This document shows, one piece after another, positions 36,665 to 45,405 of a DNA stretch of 45,405 nucleotides. The translations under genes and the position numbers were made by a program. This stretch comes from Sulfurimonas sp. (GTDB lineage Bacteria; Campylobacterota; Campylobacteria; Campylobacterales; Sulfurimonadaceae): positions 1 through 45,405 of the forward strand of contig NZ_JABIOQ010000059.1 of the NCBI RefSeq assembly GCF_018698455.1, in the 5' to 3' direction. How positions within the stretch are numbered: the stretch's first letter is position 1; the number at the start of each line of letters is the position of its first letter. The notes under the pieces were generated by a model. The model ran no database searches. It was not told the origin of the DNA and was given only the letters and a program-made list of their open reading frames with translations.

Positions 36665-37387
36665 ATGAATGTAACTCTAGCACAGATCTCTCCAAAACTA
36701 AATCGTTCAAACTTGGATGAGATATTAAGAATAATAGAGCTTCATAAAAGCTCTAGTGACTTGATTGTATTTCCTGAGCTCTCTTTAAATGGCTACTCAC
36801 TTCAAGACAAACTGAGCGAAGATGCTTGGCGCTTAGAAGAGCTTGATGCTTTAAAAGATGCAAGTAAAGAGATAGATATAGTTGTTGGTGGAGCTATTAG
36901 AGAAGCTAATAGTTTTGTAAATGCAGCCCTTTATTTTTGTGAAGGAAAATTACTTTCTAAACACAACAAAGTACATCTTCCTAACTACGGTATGTTTGAA
37001 GAAGCTAGATACTTTGAAGCAGGAAAATTTTTTGAGAGCTTTAAAGTGCGAGATACTAAAGTGTCAATGTTAGTATGTGAAGACTTATGGCATAAGAGTG
37101 TACATGAAGAACTTATAAAAGAAAATCCAGATTTGATTATAGCTCTTGTTGCATCTCCAGCCAGAGGTTTTAGTGATGATGGTTTAGATATCGAGAAACA
37201 ATGGCAAACAATTATAAAAACAGTTGCATCAGAATGTAAGGCCAACTTAGTTTTTGTAAATCGTGTTGGTTTTGAAGATGGCCTTGGTTTTTGGGGTGGA
37301 AGTTGTATAGTCAATGCAAATGCAGAAATAGTAGAAAAACTACCTCATTATGAAGTGGTTACAAAAACATTTAAATTAGGAGAGTAG
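36665..37387 (+). CDS. carbon-nitrogen hydrolase (nitrilase superfamily)
   Basis: 240 aa. The triad is visible: Glu38 in VFPELSLNGY, Lys102 in HNKVHLPNYGMFEEARYF and Cys138 in LVCEDLWH. The KVHLPNYGMFEEARYF segment resembles the glutaminase domain of NAD synthetase more than a classical omega-amidase, but there is no synthetase domain and none adjacent. It would hydrolyse an amide; the substrate is unknown. It lies in a tight cluster with fabD and mtn. Confidence 0.85.
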   Translation: MNVTLAQISPKLNRSNLDEILRIIELHKSSSDLIVFPELSLNGYSLQDKLSEDAWRLEELDALKDASKEIDIVVGGAIREANSFVNAALYFCEGKLLSKHNKVHLPNYGMFEEARYFEAGKFFESFKVRDTKVSMLVCEDLWHKSVHEELIKENPDLIIALVASPARGFSDDGLDIEKQWQTIIKTVASECKANLVFVNRVGFEDGLGFWGGSCIVNANAEIVEKLPHYEVVTKTFKLGE

Positions 37388-37388
37388 T

Positions 37389-38102
37389 ATGAATAAAATA
37401 GCAATCATGGGTGCAATGCCAGAAGAAATAGCTCCAATTCTAGAAATAGTAGGAGAGTATAAAACAACTGAGTATGCTGGAAATGTATATTATGAAGCAA
37501 ATTATAAAGGTACGGACTTAGTTGTGGCACACTCGAAAATTGGTAAAGTATTTTCAACTCTTACTGCATCTTCAATGATTCAACACTTTGGATGCAATAA
37601 GCTTCTTTTCTCAGGTGTAGCAGGTGGGATTAACCCATCTTTAAAAATTGGAGACTTGATAGTTGCCACTAAACTTTCTCAACACGATTTAGACATCACT
37701 GCGTTTGGTCATCCAATGGGATTTGTTCCAGGTGGTTCTGTATTTGTAGAAGCTGACAAAGGTTTGATTGCACTTTCTAAAGAAGTTGCGCAAGAGCTAG
37801 GAAAAACAGTTCAAGAAGGGATTATTGCAACAGGTGACCAGTTTGTACACAATCAATCTATTAAAGATGAAATTGTAAAGAACTTTAATGCTGATGCTTT
37901 AGAGATGGAAGGTGGAAGTGTCGCTGTTGTTTGTGATGCTTTAAATGTGCCTTTCTTTATTTTACGTGCTATAAGTGATACAGCAGATACAGACGCTAGT
38001 TTTTCATTTGATGAGTTTATGGAATCAAGTGCAGTTATATCAGCAGAATTTGTTATGAAAATGGTAGATAAAATAGTTAGTCCATTAAATAACACCAAAT
38101 GA
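37389..38102 (+). CDS. mtn: 5'-methylthioadenosine/S-adenosylhomocysteine (aminodeoxyfutalosine) nucleosidase
   Basis: 237 aa. MNKIAIMGAMPEEIAPIL carries the catalytic-base Glu. VFSGVAGG-like LLFSGVAGGINPSLKIGD, ALEMEGGSVAVV and ISDTADTDA (catalytic Asp) are the MTAN motifs. In Campylobacterota this enzyme also cleaves 6-amino-6-deoxyfutalosine in the futalosine route to menaquinone, so the dual role is likely but inferred. Also named pfs or mqnB. Confidence 0.93.
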   Translation: MNKIAIMGAMPEEIAPILEIVGEYKTTEYAGNVYYEANYKGTDLVVAHSKIGKVFSTLTASSMIQHFGCNKLLFSGVAGGINPSLKIGDLIVATKLSQHDLDITAFGHPMGFVPGGSVFVEADKGLIALSKEVAQELGKTVQEGIIATGDQFVHNQSIKDEIVKNFNADALEMEGGSVAVVCDALNVPFFILRAISDTADTDASFSFDEFMESSAVISAEFVMKMVDKIVSPLNNTK

Positions 38103-38156
38103 ATAAAATCCATTTGACTCCGTTAACACTATGTTTTCCTAAGCGGAAGGCTCTTC

Positions 38157-38936
38157 ATGCGTAGTATAGTACCATCTAAAAAGATTATGTCTAAACTTGG
38201 TAAAACAAATGCGGAGTTTACTCTTATAGAAGAGGGTGATAAAATACTTGTTGGACTTAGCGGTGGTAAAGACTCACTCACTATGATTCATGCTATGAAA
38301 GAGCAACAGCGTCGTGCCCCTTTTAAGTTTGACTTTATTGCTGTTACTATTTCATATGGTATGGGTGAGAACTATGATGCACTTGCAGAGCATTGTAAAG
38401 AGTATGAAATAGAGCATATTGTTAAAGATACTAGAACTTTTGAGCTTGCAAAAGAGAAAATTCGCAAAAATTCATCATTTTGTAGTTTCTTTTCAAGAAT
38501 GAGACGTGGTTATATATACTCTGTTGCCGAGGAGTTAGGGTGCAACAAAGTTGCCCTTGGTCATCACTTGGATGATGCTGCAGAGAGTTTCTTTATGAAC
38601 TTCATATATAATGGTCAGATGCGATCATTAGCTCCTAGATACACTGCAACGAATGGTTTAGTAGTTATTCGTCCTTTAATTCAGATGAGAGAACGTCAAC
38701 TCACTGCATTTGTTGTAGATAATGACTTAGTCGCTATAGGTGATGAAGCATGCCCAGCAATGCGTTTTGATGTTAAAATGCCTCATGCAAGAGCAAGCAC
38801 TAAAGTGATGTTAGCTAAGATGGAAGAAGAATTTCCTAGTCTTTTTACGTCTTTAAATGCAGCCTTTAAAAATATAAGTGTTGATAGTTTTTTTACACAA
38901 GAGCCATTTGAGGAAGTAGATGAAGTGGTTAAGTAA
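38157..38936 (+). CDS. TtcA-like PP-loop ATPase (tRNA thiolation family)
   Basis: 259 aa. PP-loop VGLSGGKDSLTM (SGGKDS 35-40) and GHHLDDAAESFFMN are family motifs. SFCSFFSRMRRGYIYS (residues 107-122) matches the CxxCSRxRRG motif of TtcA, but the second Cys is Phe112. A further Cys199 lies in DEACPAM, where TtcA has its third cluster ligand. E. coli TtcA is longer (311 aa) and uses a [4Fe-4S] cluster for 2-thiocytidine at C32. The exact product is therefore uncertain. It overlaps the convergent RDD gene by 8 bp. Confidence 0.82.
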   Translation: MRSIVPSKKIMSKLGKTNAEFTLIEEGDKILVGLSGGKDSLTMIHAMKEQQRRAPFKFDFIAVTISYGMGENYDALAEHCKEYEIEHIVKDTRTFELAKEKIRKNSSFCSFFSRMRRGYIYSVAEELGCNKVALGHHLDDAAESFFMNFIYNGQMRSLAPRYTATNGLVVIRPLIQMRERQLTAFVVDNDLVAIGDEACPAMRFDVKMPHARASTKVMLAKMEEEFPSLFTSLNAAFKNISVDSFFTQEPFEEVDEVVK

Positions 38937-39447
38937 CCTCTTCATCATAGATTACTACAGTTCCCGCAAGTAGATCATGAAGTCCTCGTTTGTCTTTTCT
39001 AAACGCAACCATAATAAATCCAATGAGTAAAGCGAATGTTGAAGCTATATAACCAAAAGAACGAGTTATGGCTTGTTTATTATTTATATCTTTAAATGTT
39101 TTAGCATCTACAATTTTTATATGAACAAACTTTTTTCCAGGTGTAGCCCCTTTATTTTTTTTCCAAAAAATAAGAGTGATTAATAAAACTGAAGTCTCAA
39201 ATAGAAGTTCCCACTTTATGGATGTTGTAGGTTGCTTGTCAAGGGCATGTGAATTTCCACTCATGGCCATTTGCACATTTTGTACATACTGAGAATAGTC
39301 AAACCAATTTCCATCGCTGATAAAGTATATAACTATTGCAATAGGAAGTGCTAAGAAAAATGTATCAGCAAGAGATGCTAGGAAACGTATCCAAAAGCCT
39401 GCATATCTAACATCTTTTTGTGAGAGTGAATTATTTGTATTGTTCAA
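38929..39447 (-). CDS. RDD family membrane protein
   Basis: 172 aa. YAGFWIRFLASLADTFFLALPIAIVIYFI is the first helix with the Arg-Asp signature of the RDD family. LLFETSVLLITLIFW, KKNKGATPGKKFVHIKIVD and FRKDKRGLHDLLAGTVVI follow, with three or four helices in total. Family members include putative ion transporters; the role here is unknown. The start is TTG at 39447, with AGGAG seven bases upstream. Confidence 0.88.
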   Translation of the reverse strand: MNNTNNSLSQKDVRYAGFWIRFLASLADTFFLALPIAIVIYFISDGNWFDYSQYVQNVQMAMSGNSHALDKQPTTSIKWELLFETSVLLITLIFWKKNKGATPGKKFVHIKIVDAKTFKDINNKQAITRSFGYIASTFALLIGFIMVAFRKDKRGLHDLLAGTVVIYDEEVT

Positions 39448-39483
39448 GATTTAACTCCTATGGATGAGGATAGAAAGACATCT

Positions 39484-39498
39484 ACCCCAAGAGGGGGT
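39484..39498. terminator. GC-rich stem-loop downstream of guaB
   Basis: ACCCC (39484-39488) pairs with GGGGT (39494-39498) across AAGAG. It lies between the guaB stop and the RDD start on the minus strand. It is unusually GC-rich for this region but lacks a T-tract in the guaB direction, so it may be a weak or attenuating terminator. Confidence 0.35.
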
Positions 39499-39523
39499 TT
39501 ATGTATATAAAAGAGGTTTGATA

Positions 39524-40978
<1,455 letters not shown>

Positions 40979-40991
40979 TTAAAATTTGTAG

Positions 40992-40997
40992 ATTATA
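40992..40997 (-). promoter_or_regulatory. -10 box for guaB
   Basis: TATAAT on the minus strand 22 bases before the guaB ATG. An AAAGGACG site lies close to the start. Confidence 0.5.
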
Positions 40998-41025
40998 GCT
41001 TTTTTGTGGTTAAAAAGAGGTAAAA

Positions 41026-43008
41026 TCATAACCATTCTTTAAGTGTTTTAGGTTTCCCAAGGAAGTATCCTTGACCGTAAGTTATTCCTATTTCTTTAAG
41101 AGCATCTACATCTTCTTGTGTCTCTACATATTCGGCAACAGTCTCCTGCCCTTTGAGCTCACTTATCTCATGTATATATTTTATTACAGCCTTATCTATA
41201 GGATCCGTATGCATATCTTTTACAAAACTACCATCTATTTTAACGACATCGAAAGGCATGCTTTTTAAGTACTCAAAAGATGCCATTCCCGTTCCAAAAT
41301 CATCTAATGCAAGGCCAATACCAATATTTTTTAACCAGAGTATAAACTCATTTGCTTGTGCAAAGTTACCAACGGCTGATGTCTCTGTGACTTCAAGTTC
41401 TAACTTCTCCCATGGAAAGTTAAAGTGAGTAACGGCTTCTTTTATCTTCGCTTGAAAATCTGGGTTTGTTAAAGAAGACCCTGCAAGATTTATATGTGCA
41501 GAGTGAAGATTTTTGATATGCTCTGGATTTTTTGTAACCTGTTCAAGATAAGTCCATAGAACCCAGATATCTATCTCTGTCATTAGTTGATATCGTTGTG
41601 CTGTAGGCAAGAAATTATCTGGTGGCACAAAGTTGTTGTTTTTATCCCACATTCTGATTAGAATTTCATAACTGACTTTGCTAGTTTCGTATTGAAGTGG
41701 AACTATGGCTTGTGCAAAAAGCTCAAATTTCGAAGGGCCAGAGGATAGGGCCTCTTTAACATAACTTGCAGTCTCAAGCTCTTGCTCAAACCTTTTAGCT
41801 ATACCATCATCAGGATTAAATATATGAAATTTATTCCTTCCTTTTTCTTTGGCACTGTATAAAGAAGAGTTAATAGCTTTAATAAGTTCTGTAAATGTGT
41901 ATTCAAAAGGTTTAAAGTGTACAAATCCAATACTTGCGGAAACACTATAAACTTCTTGTCCAGGAGTAAAACGAAAATCGCTTAACTTGGTAAGACTTTT
42001 GTTTAAAAAATCTAAACCAGACTCCTTACTAGAATCTTTAAGTAAAACCATAAAACCATCACCATCAACTCTTCCAAATGTAGTGCAATCAGGAAGAATT
42101 TTTGAATACTCAAAGACAATCATTTTAAGAAGTTCATCACCAGCCTGATAGCCAGCAGAATCATTAATAAGTTTAAATTGGTCCAGGTTTAAATAGAGGA
42201 GGTTATAGGTCAGGTTAGATTCATTTTTTAAAACTTCTTTGAGTTCTTCTTCTATAAAAAATCTATTATGAATACCTGTTAATTTGTCATGCTCTGCTTG
42301 GAATTGTAACTTGCCCGAAGCATCTGAGACCTGCTGCATAAGAGTGTTATAACCGTTAAAAAGTTTTTTAATCTCGTTGTTAGAAGAGGTTTGTATAGAT
42401 ACTATTTCATTATGCGTAGGATCACTATTTTTCATAGCTTGAAGTAATATTGTGAATGGTTGTGTAAAACTTTTACTTAAAAATTGACTTATTATAAAGC
42501 CTAAAAGAAGTGCAAATGGTAGTGTCTTTAGAATTGAAAATACAATGGCATCTTGTTTTTTCTTATATTCTTGAAGGTTAATATCTATAAGTGTGTAACC
42601 ATAGATATAAGAGTCCATTGCAAGGTGATGTTTTACATAGAGATTTTCATCAGTAAATATCTCTTGAGTTGTTATCATCTGAATTTTATTGAGCTGAAGG
42701 TTCTTAATTGATTTATAAGCATAAATAGTTTGGTTCATATCGTTAAGCAAAATAAGACCATTTATCTCATCAAACGCGGAGAGTCGGCTTTTTATATCGG
42801 TGATTGCATCAGCTGAAGGGGAGAGGATAAAGCGTAAAAAATCTTGGTTTAATGATTTTGTTACTTTTTGGACTTGTATAATTGCATTGTCTTTGTTTTG
42901 TGAATTTTGCAAGTTTAGAATAACCAAAAGAGTACTAATCTCAACGATAGTAACAACAAGTGTCATAAAGAGAATGAGTTGCCATTTTATACTTAGTTTA
43001 TTCCACAT
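41026..43008 (-). CDS. membrane GGDEF-EAL protein, probable c-di-GMP phosphodiesterase
   Basis: 660 aa. Membrane helix ~10-30, a ~120-residue periplasmic sensor resembling LapD/MoxY N-terminal domains, a second helix (~155-175, LKTLPFALLLGFIISQFL), a HAMP-like linker, GGDEF (~240-400) and EAL (~415-660). The cyclase signature is RVDGDGF instead of GGDEF, so it is probably inactive. The EAL side keeps its acidic set: YEILIRM, INLAGSSL, LEVTETS, ALDDFGTG, VKIDGSF and AEYVET. It should therefore hydrolyse c-di-GMP. It lies 10 bp after the two-domain rhodanese gene, so they are likely co-expressed. Confidence 0.9.
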   Translation of the reverse strand: MWNKLSIKWQLILFMTLVVTIVEISTLLVILNLQNSQNKDNAIIQVQKVTKSLNQDFLRFILSPSADAITDIKSRLSAFDEINGLILLNDMNQTIYAYKSIKNLQLNKIQMITTQEIFTDENLYVKHHLAMDSYIYGYTLIDINLQEYKKKQDAIVFSILKTLPFALLLGFIISQFLSKSFTQPFTILLQAMKNSDPTHNEIVSIQTSSNNEIKKLFNGYNTLMQQVSDASGKLQFQAEHDKLTGIHNRFFIEEELKEVLKNESNLTYNLLYLNLDQFKLINDSAGYQAGDELLKMIVFEYSKILPDCTTFGRVDGDGFMVLLKDSSKESGLDFLNKSLTKLSDFRFTPGQEVYSVSASIGFVHFKPFEYTFTELIKAINSSLYSAKEKGRNKFHIFNPDDGIAKRFEQELETASYVKEALSSGPSKFELFAQAIVPLQYETSKVSYEILIRMWDKNNNFVPPDNFLPTAQRYQLMTEIDIWVLWTYLEQVTKNPEHIKNLHSAHINLAGSSLTNPDFQAKIKEAVTHFNFPWEKLELEVTETSAVGNFAQANEFILWLKNIGIGLALDDFGTGMASFEYLKSMPFDVVKIDGSFVKDMHTDPIDKAVIKYIHEISELKGQETVAEYVETQEDVDALKEIGITYGQGYFLGKPKTLKEWL

Positions 43009-43018
43009 TTACAAGATC

Positions 43019-43867
43019 CTACTTTTGTGAGGGATTAACAATTGGAAGTTTAAGGTCATTTCCCCACTCTTTCCATGAAGCATCGTAGTTTGATACATCA
43101 TAGTCAAGTTCACGAAGTGCAAAGTAGTTTGTAGCAGAGATTTTACCTAGGGCACAGTATATAACTACTTTTTTATCTTTAGAAATATTCTTATATATGT
43201 CTTTTAGTATTTCTACATCTTTCAGTATAGAAATATTTGAACTTTTATCTATGTTGTGAGAAGCCGGAATATTAGTTGCCTTTGGAATATGTCCAAACCT
43301 TTGAGCGACTGAAACTTTTCCAATATAAGCTTTTGTAGGACGTGCATCTATAATTATATGATTGGGATTTTTAGTTGCTATTTGTGTAGAAAATTTTGTA
43401 GCAAGCCTTTTATTGTTAATAACTGTTATGTAGTCACTTTGGACAACACTTGTTACTTTTGTCGTAGTTTTTAAACCTTTTTGCAACCACTGCTTATAGC
43501 CAGCAGTTAAAAGTTTAACATTTGTAAATCCATAAACTTCAAGTGCCCAAAAAAGCCTTGCTGCATCAAAAAAAGACCCATTGTCATAGATTACGACATT
43601 GTCTTCTATGTTAAGACCTGCTAACTGAATAATATTTTGCATTTCTAAAGGGTCTGTGAGTTTTCCATTTAATTCCATGTTTGAATAAGTTTGTGCTACA
43701 TCAAAATTTATAGCACCATGAATATGACCTGCTTGGTAATCTTTAAGTGAGCGAGTATCTAAAATTTTATATTTAAGGACATCTTGATTTAAAGTTTGGG
43801 CTGAGATTCTTAGTGATGATGCGTTGAGAGTAAAAAGTAATAAAAGTAGAACGATAAGTGTTTTCAT
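43019..43867 (-). CDS. exported two-domain rhodanese (thiosulfate sulfurtransferase-like)
   Basis: 282 aa. A signal peptide (MKTLIVLLLLLFTLNAS) is followed by two rhodanese domains. Domain 1 has YKILDTRSLKDYQAGHIHGAINFD and a Cys-less loop (IYDNGSFF), so it is non-catalytic. Domain 2 has IIIDARPTKAY, GHIPKATNIP and active Cys238 in IYCALGKIS. It is likely periplasmic, transferring sulfane sulfur, which fits sulfur-oxidising relatives, although no sox genes are nearby. Confidence 0.9.
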   Translation of the reverse strand: MKTLIVLLLLLFTLNASSLRISAQTLNQDVLKYKILDTRSLKDYQAGHIHGAINFDVAQTYSNMELNGKLTDPLEMQNIIQLAGLNIEDNVVIYDNGSFFDAARLFWALEVYGFTNVKLLTAGYKQWLQKGLKTTTKVTSVVQSDYITVINNKRLATKFSTQIATKNPNHIIIDARPTKAYIGKVSVAQRFGHIPKATNIPASHNIDKSSNISILKDVEILKDIYKNISKDKKVVIYCALGKISATNYFALRELDYDVSNYDASWKEWGNDLKLPIVNPSQK

Positions 43868-43926
43868 AGAAGAGCCTTTTTTTGTAAGTAAAGGGATTAT
43901 ACATTATAAAAAGTTATAAGTAGCTT

Positions 43927-44343
43927 TTAAAGATACATAAACTGTGAAAGTAAGATAATAATAATAACTAGGGAAAAAGGGAAAAGATGACTTTTAAATA
44001 CAAAGGGATTGATTCCAAAAAGCTTTTGATTTATGCCTCTAACGCCAAGCCATAAACCTAAAAATGCTTTTATACTTAGTAGGATTTGAAAAGAGTTTAA
44101 ACCATCTTCGCTTATCTCACCAAAGATATGAAAGAACATATACAAACCACTAAAAACTGCAACCACTAAAGCATAAGGAACTACTTTTCTTACATGCATC
44201 ATAATAGCTTCACGAGCAGTTTTATATTCTTTTTCGCTAAGAGTTTCGTTCATCTTAGATAAAAAGAGAATATCTACAACAAGAAACCCTCCATAAATAA
44301 ATACGGAGAAGATATGAATGGTATGTATGAGAGTATAAAGAAT
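43927..44343 (-). CDS. CopD-like small membrane protein, apparent ATT start
   Basis: 138 aa if started at ATT 44343, or 108 aa from ATG 44253. The in-frame stretch upstream of the ATG, ILYTLIHTIHIFSVFIYGGF, is clearly a membrane helix with two His residues, as in CopD-type proteins, so the longer form is probably real. Upstream the frame runs straight into the gatA stop (44353-44355) and offers no ATG, GTG or TTG. Further helices lie at VVPYALVVAVFSGLYMFFHIF, ILLSIKAFLGLWLGV and PFSLVIIIILLSQFMYL. The function is perhaps copper or haem related; family assignment is tentative. Confidence 0.6.
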   Translation of the reverse strand: MLYTLIHTIHIFSVFIYGGFLVVDILFLSKMNETLSEKEYKTAREAIMMHVRKVVPYALVVAVFSGLYMFFHIFGEISEDGLNSFQILLSIKAFLGLWLGVRGINQKLFGINPFVFKSHLFPFSLVIIIILLSQFMYL

Positions 44344-44352
44344 GATAAATCT

Positions 44353-45405
44353 CTATTTTTGGTAGTTTATAGCAGTCTCAAGACTTAGGGAACCATCAAA
44401 GAGAGTTTGCTCATCGAAAGCTGCTGCAATAAGTTGAAGGCCAACTGGCATGCCATCTGTATTTTTAGATATAGGAAGTGAAAGAGCAGGGAGACCTGCA
44501 AGATTTACCGAGATTGTGTAAATATCACTAAGGTACATATCCATAGGTTTTGATAACTCCCCGAACTTTGGTGCAACAGTAGGTGCAACAGGAGATAAAA
44601 TTAAATCTACTTCTGCAAATATTCTTTCAAAGTTGTCCTTAATGATATGACGAGTCTTTTGTGCTTTTACATAGTAAGCTTCATAATAACCACTACTTAA
44701 AACGAAGTTTCCAAGTAAGATACGGCGTTTTACTTCATCTCCAAAACCATTACTTCGCGTTTGGATAAAAGTATCTTCAAGATTTTTCCCATCAACGCGG
44801 TTACCGTAACGAATGCCATCATAACGAGCAAGGTTAGTCGTAGCTTCAGCAGTCGCTGTAATATAGTAAGCTGAGATGTCAAACTTTGCATCCATCATCT
44901 CGCGTTCAACGATGGTATGTCCAGCAGATTTAAGAGCTTCTATAGCCTTAGCATAAGCATCTTTAATATCTTGACTTGCATCTTTTAAGTACTCAGGTAA
45001 AACAGCAATAGTAAGCTTTCTATCTGCATTTAGGTTTGGAGTTACTTTTTCATCTCTCCCAGCATTTGTAGAATCTTTCTCATCAGAACCACTAATGATG
45101 TCATAAAGAATTGCAGCATCTTCAACATTTTGTGTCATTGGTCCGATTTGGTCAAGGCTTGATGCATAAGCACCTAAACCATAACGAGAAACGCGACCAT
45201 AAGTTGGTTTCATTCCTACTATTCCACAAAACGCAGCAGGTTGACGAATACTTCCACCAGTGTCACTTCCAAGAGCGGCAATGGCAAGACCTGCACCAAC
45301 GGCCGCTGCACTACCACCAGAACTTCCACCAGGAACTCTGTCTGCGTTTATTGGGTTGAGTGTTTTACCATAAAAGCTCGACTCTGTTGTAGAACCCATT
45401 GCAAA
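44353..45405 (-). CDS. gatA: glutamyl-tRNA(Gln) amidotransferase subunit A (5' end outside window)
   Basis: The C-terminal ~350 residues are present; the frame is open to the window edge and the first ~100 or more residues (with the catalytic Lys) lie outside. Amidase signature: [20 protein letters not shown] with the cis-Ser, then [16 protein letters not shown] with the nucleophilic Ser. [13 protein letters not shown] and [14 protein letters not shown] follow. With GatB and GatC it converts Glu-tRNAGln to Gln-tRNAGln. The stop is directly followed in frame by the CopD-like gene. Confidence 0.96.
   Translation of the reverse strand, partial: FAMGSTTESSFYGKTLNPINADRVPGGSSGGSAAAVGAGLAIAALGSDTGGSIRQPAAFCGIVGMKPTYGRVSRYGLGAYASSLDQIGPMTQNVEDAAILYDIISGSDEKDSTNAGRDEKVTPNLNADRKLTIAVLPEYLKDASQDIKDAYAKAIEALKSAGHTIVEREMMDAKFDISAYYITATAEATTNLARYDGIRYGNRVDGKNLEDTFIQTRSNGFGDEVKRRILLGNFVLSSGYYEAYYVKAQKTRHIIKDNFERIFAEVDLILSPVAPTVAPKFGELSKPMDMYLSDIYTISVNLAGLPALSLPISKNTDGMPVGLQLIAAAFDEQTLFDGSLSLETAINYQK

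Overview
The window looks like a chromosomal segment of a mesophilic member of the Campylobacterota (formerly Epsilonproteobacteria), most like Sulfurimonas or a close relative. The reasons are the low G+C content, frequent TTG and GTG starts backed by AAGGA-type ribosome binding sites, TATAAT-type -10 boxes without good -35 boxes, and gene order. The run rplU-rpmA-obg-proB-fmt-birA-parA-parB-atpF'-atpF-atpH-atpA-atpG-atpD-atpC-exbB-exbD-tolA/tonB-tolB-pal-cpoB-slyD-fabD-mtn-ttcA-like matches, as I recall it, the Campylobacter jejuni order. The genus is inference.

Layout. (1) 1-4670 is an accessory, decayed region. It holds an IS110-family transposase remnant with a structured non-coding leader, a hybrid histidine kinase whose stop abuts that remnant, a frameshifted gene relic (about 3462-3795, minus), a short rhodanese protein and an orphan coding fragment. 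(2) 4670-10562 holds an MltC-like lytic transglycosylase, a stand-alone helicase C-terminal domain protein next to HrpB (both minus), a MORN-type protein coupled to a tiny membrane protein, a YjdJ-type acetyltransferase and a NifU C-terminal Fe-S scaffold. (3) 10563-16721 holds kdsB (minus) diverging from a compact, overlapping plus-strand run: TrmN6-like methyltransferase, CxxCxxCC protein, TPR lipoprotein, trpC, dapE, a periplasmic thioredoxin-like protein and ridA. (4) 16800-33408 is the conserved housekeeping block: ribosomal proteins L21 and L27, Obg, ProB, Fmt, BirA, ParAB, the F1 and stator part of ATP synthase, the Tol-Pal envelope machine and SlyD. (5) 33383-38936 holds a degenerate NtrC-like AAA+/Fis protein and a metacaspase-PEGA-DUF1566 protein, apparently inserted between slyD and fabD, then fabD, a nitrilase-family amidase, MTA/SAH nucleosidase and a TtcA-like PP-loop protein. 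(6) 38929-45405 is all minus strand: RDD protein, guaB, a degenerate-GGDEF/EAL phosphodiesterase, a two-domain periplasmic rhodanese, a CopD-like membrane protein apparently lacking a canonical start codon, and gatA, cut by the window edge.

How it fits together. Most genes are packed into operons with 1-20 bp overlaps. The atp operon runs on with almost no gap into exbB/exbD/tolA/tolB, so the ATP synthase stator and F1 genes may be co-transcribed with the proton-motive-force-driven Tol complex. The ATP synthase a and c subunits are not in this window.

The parts most worth a second look are the IS110 relic with its possible bridge-RNA leader, the caspase-family protein paired with a degenerate enhancer-binding-protein-like regulator, the helicase C-domain orphan, the TtcA-like protein lacking one expected cysteine, and the CopD-like gene with an apparent AUU start. 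I found no tRNA, rRNA, CRISPR array or complete mobile element.
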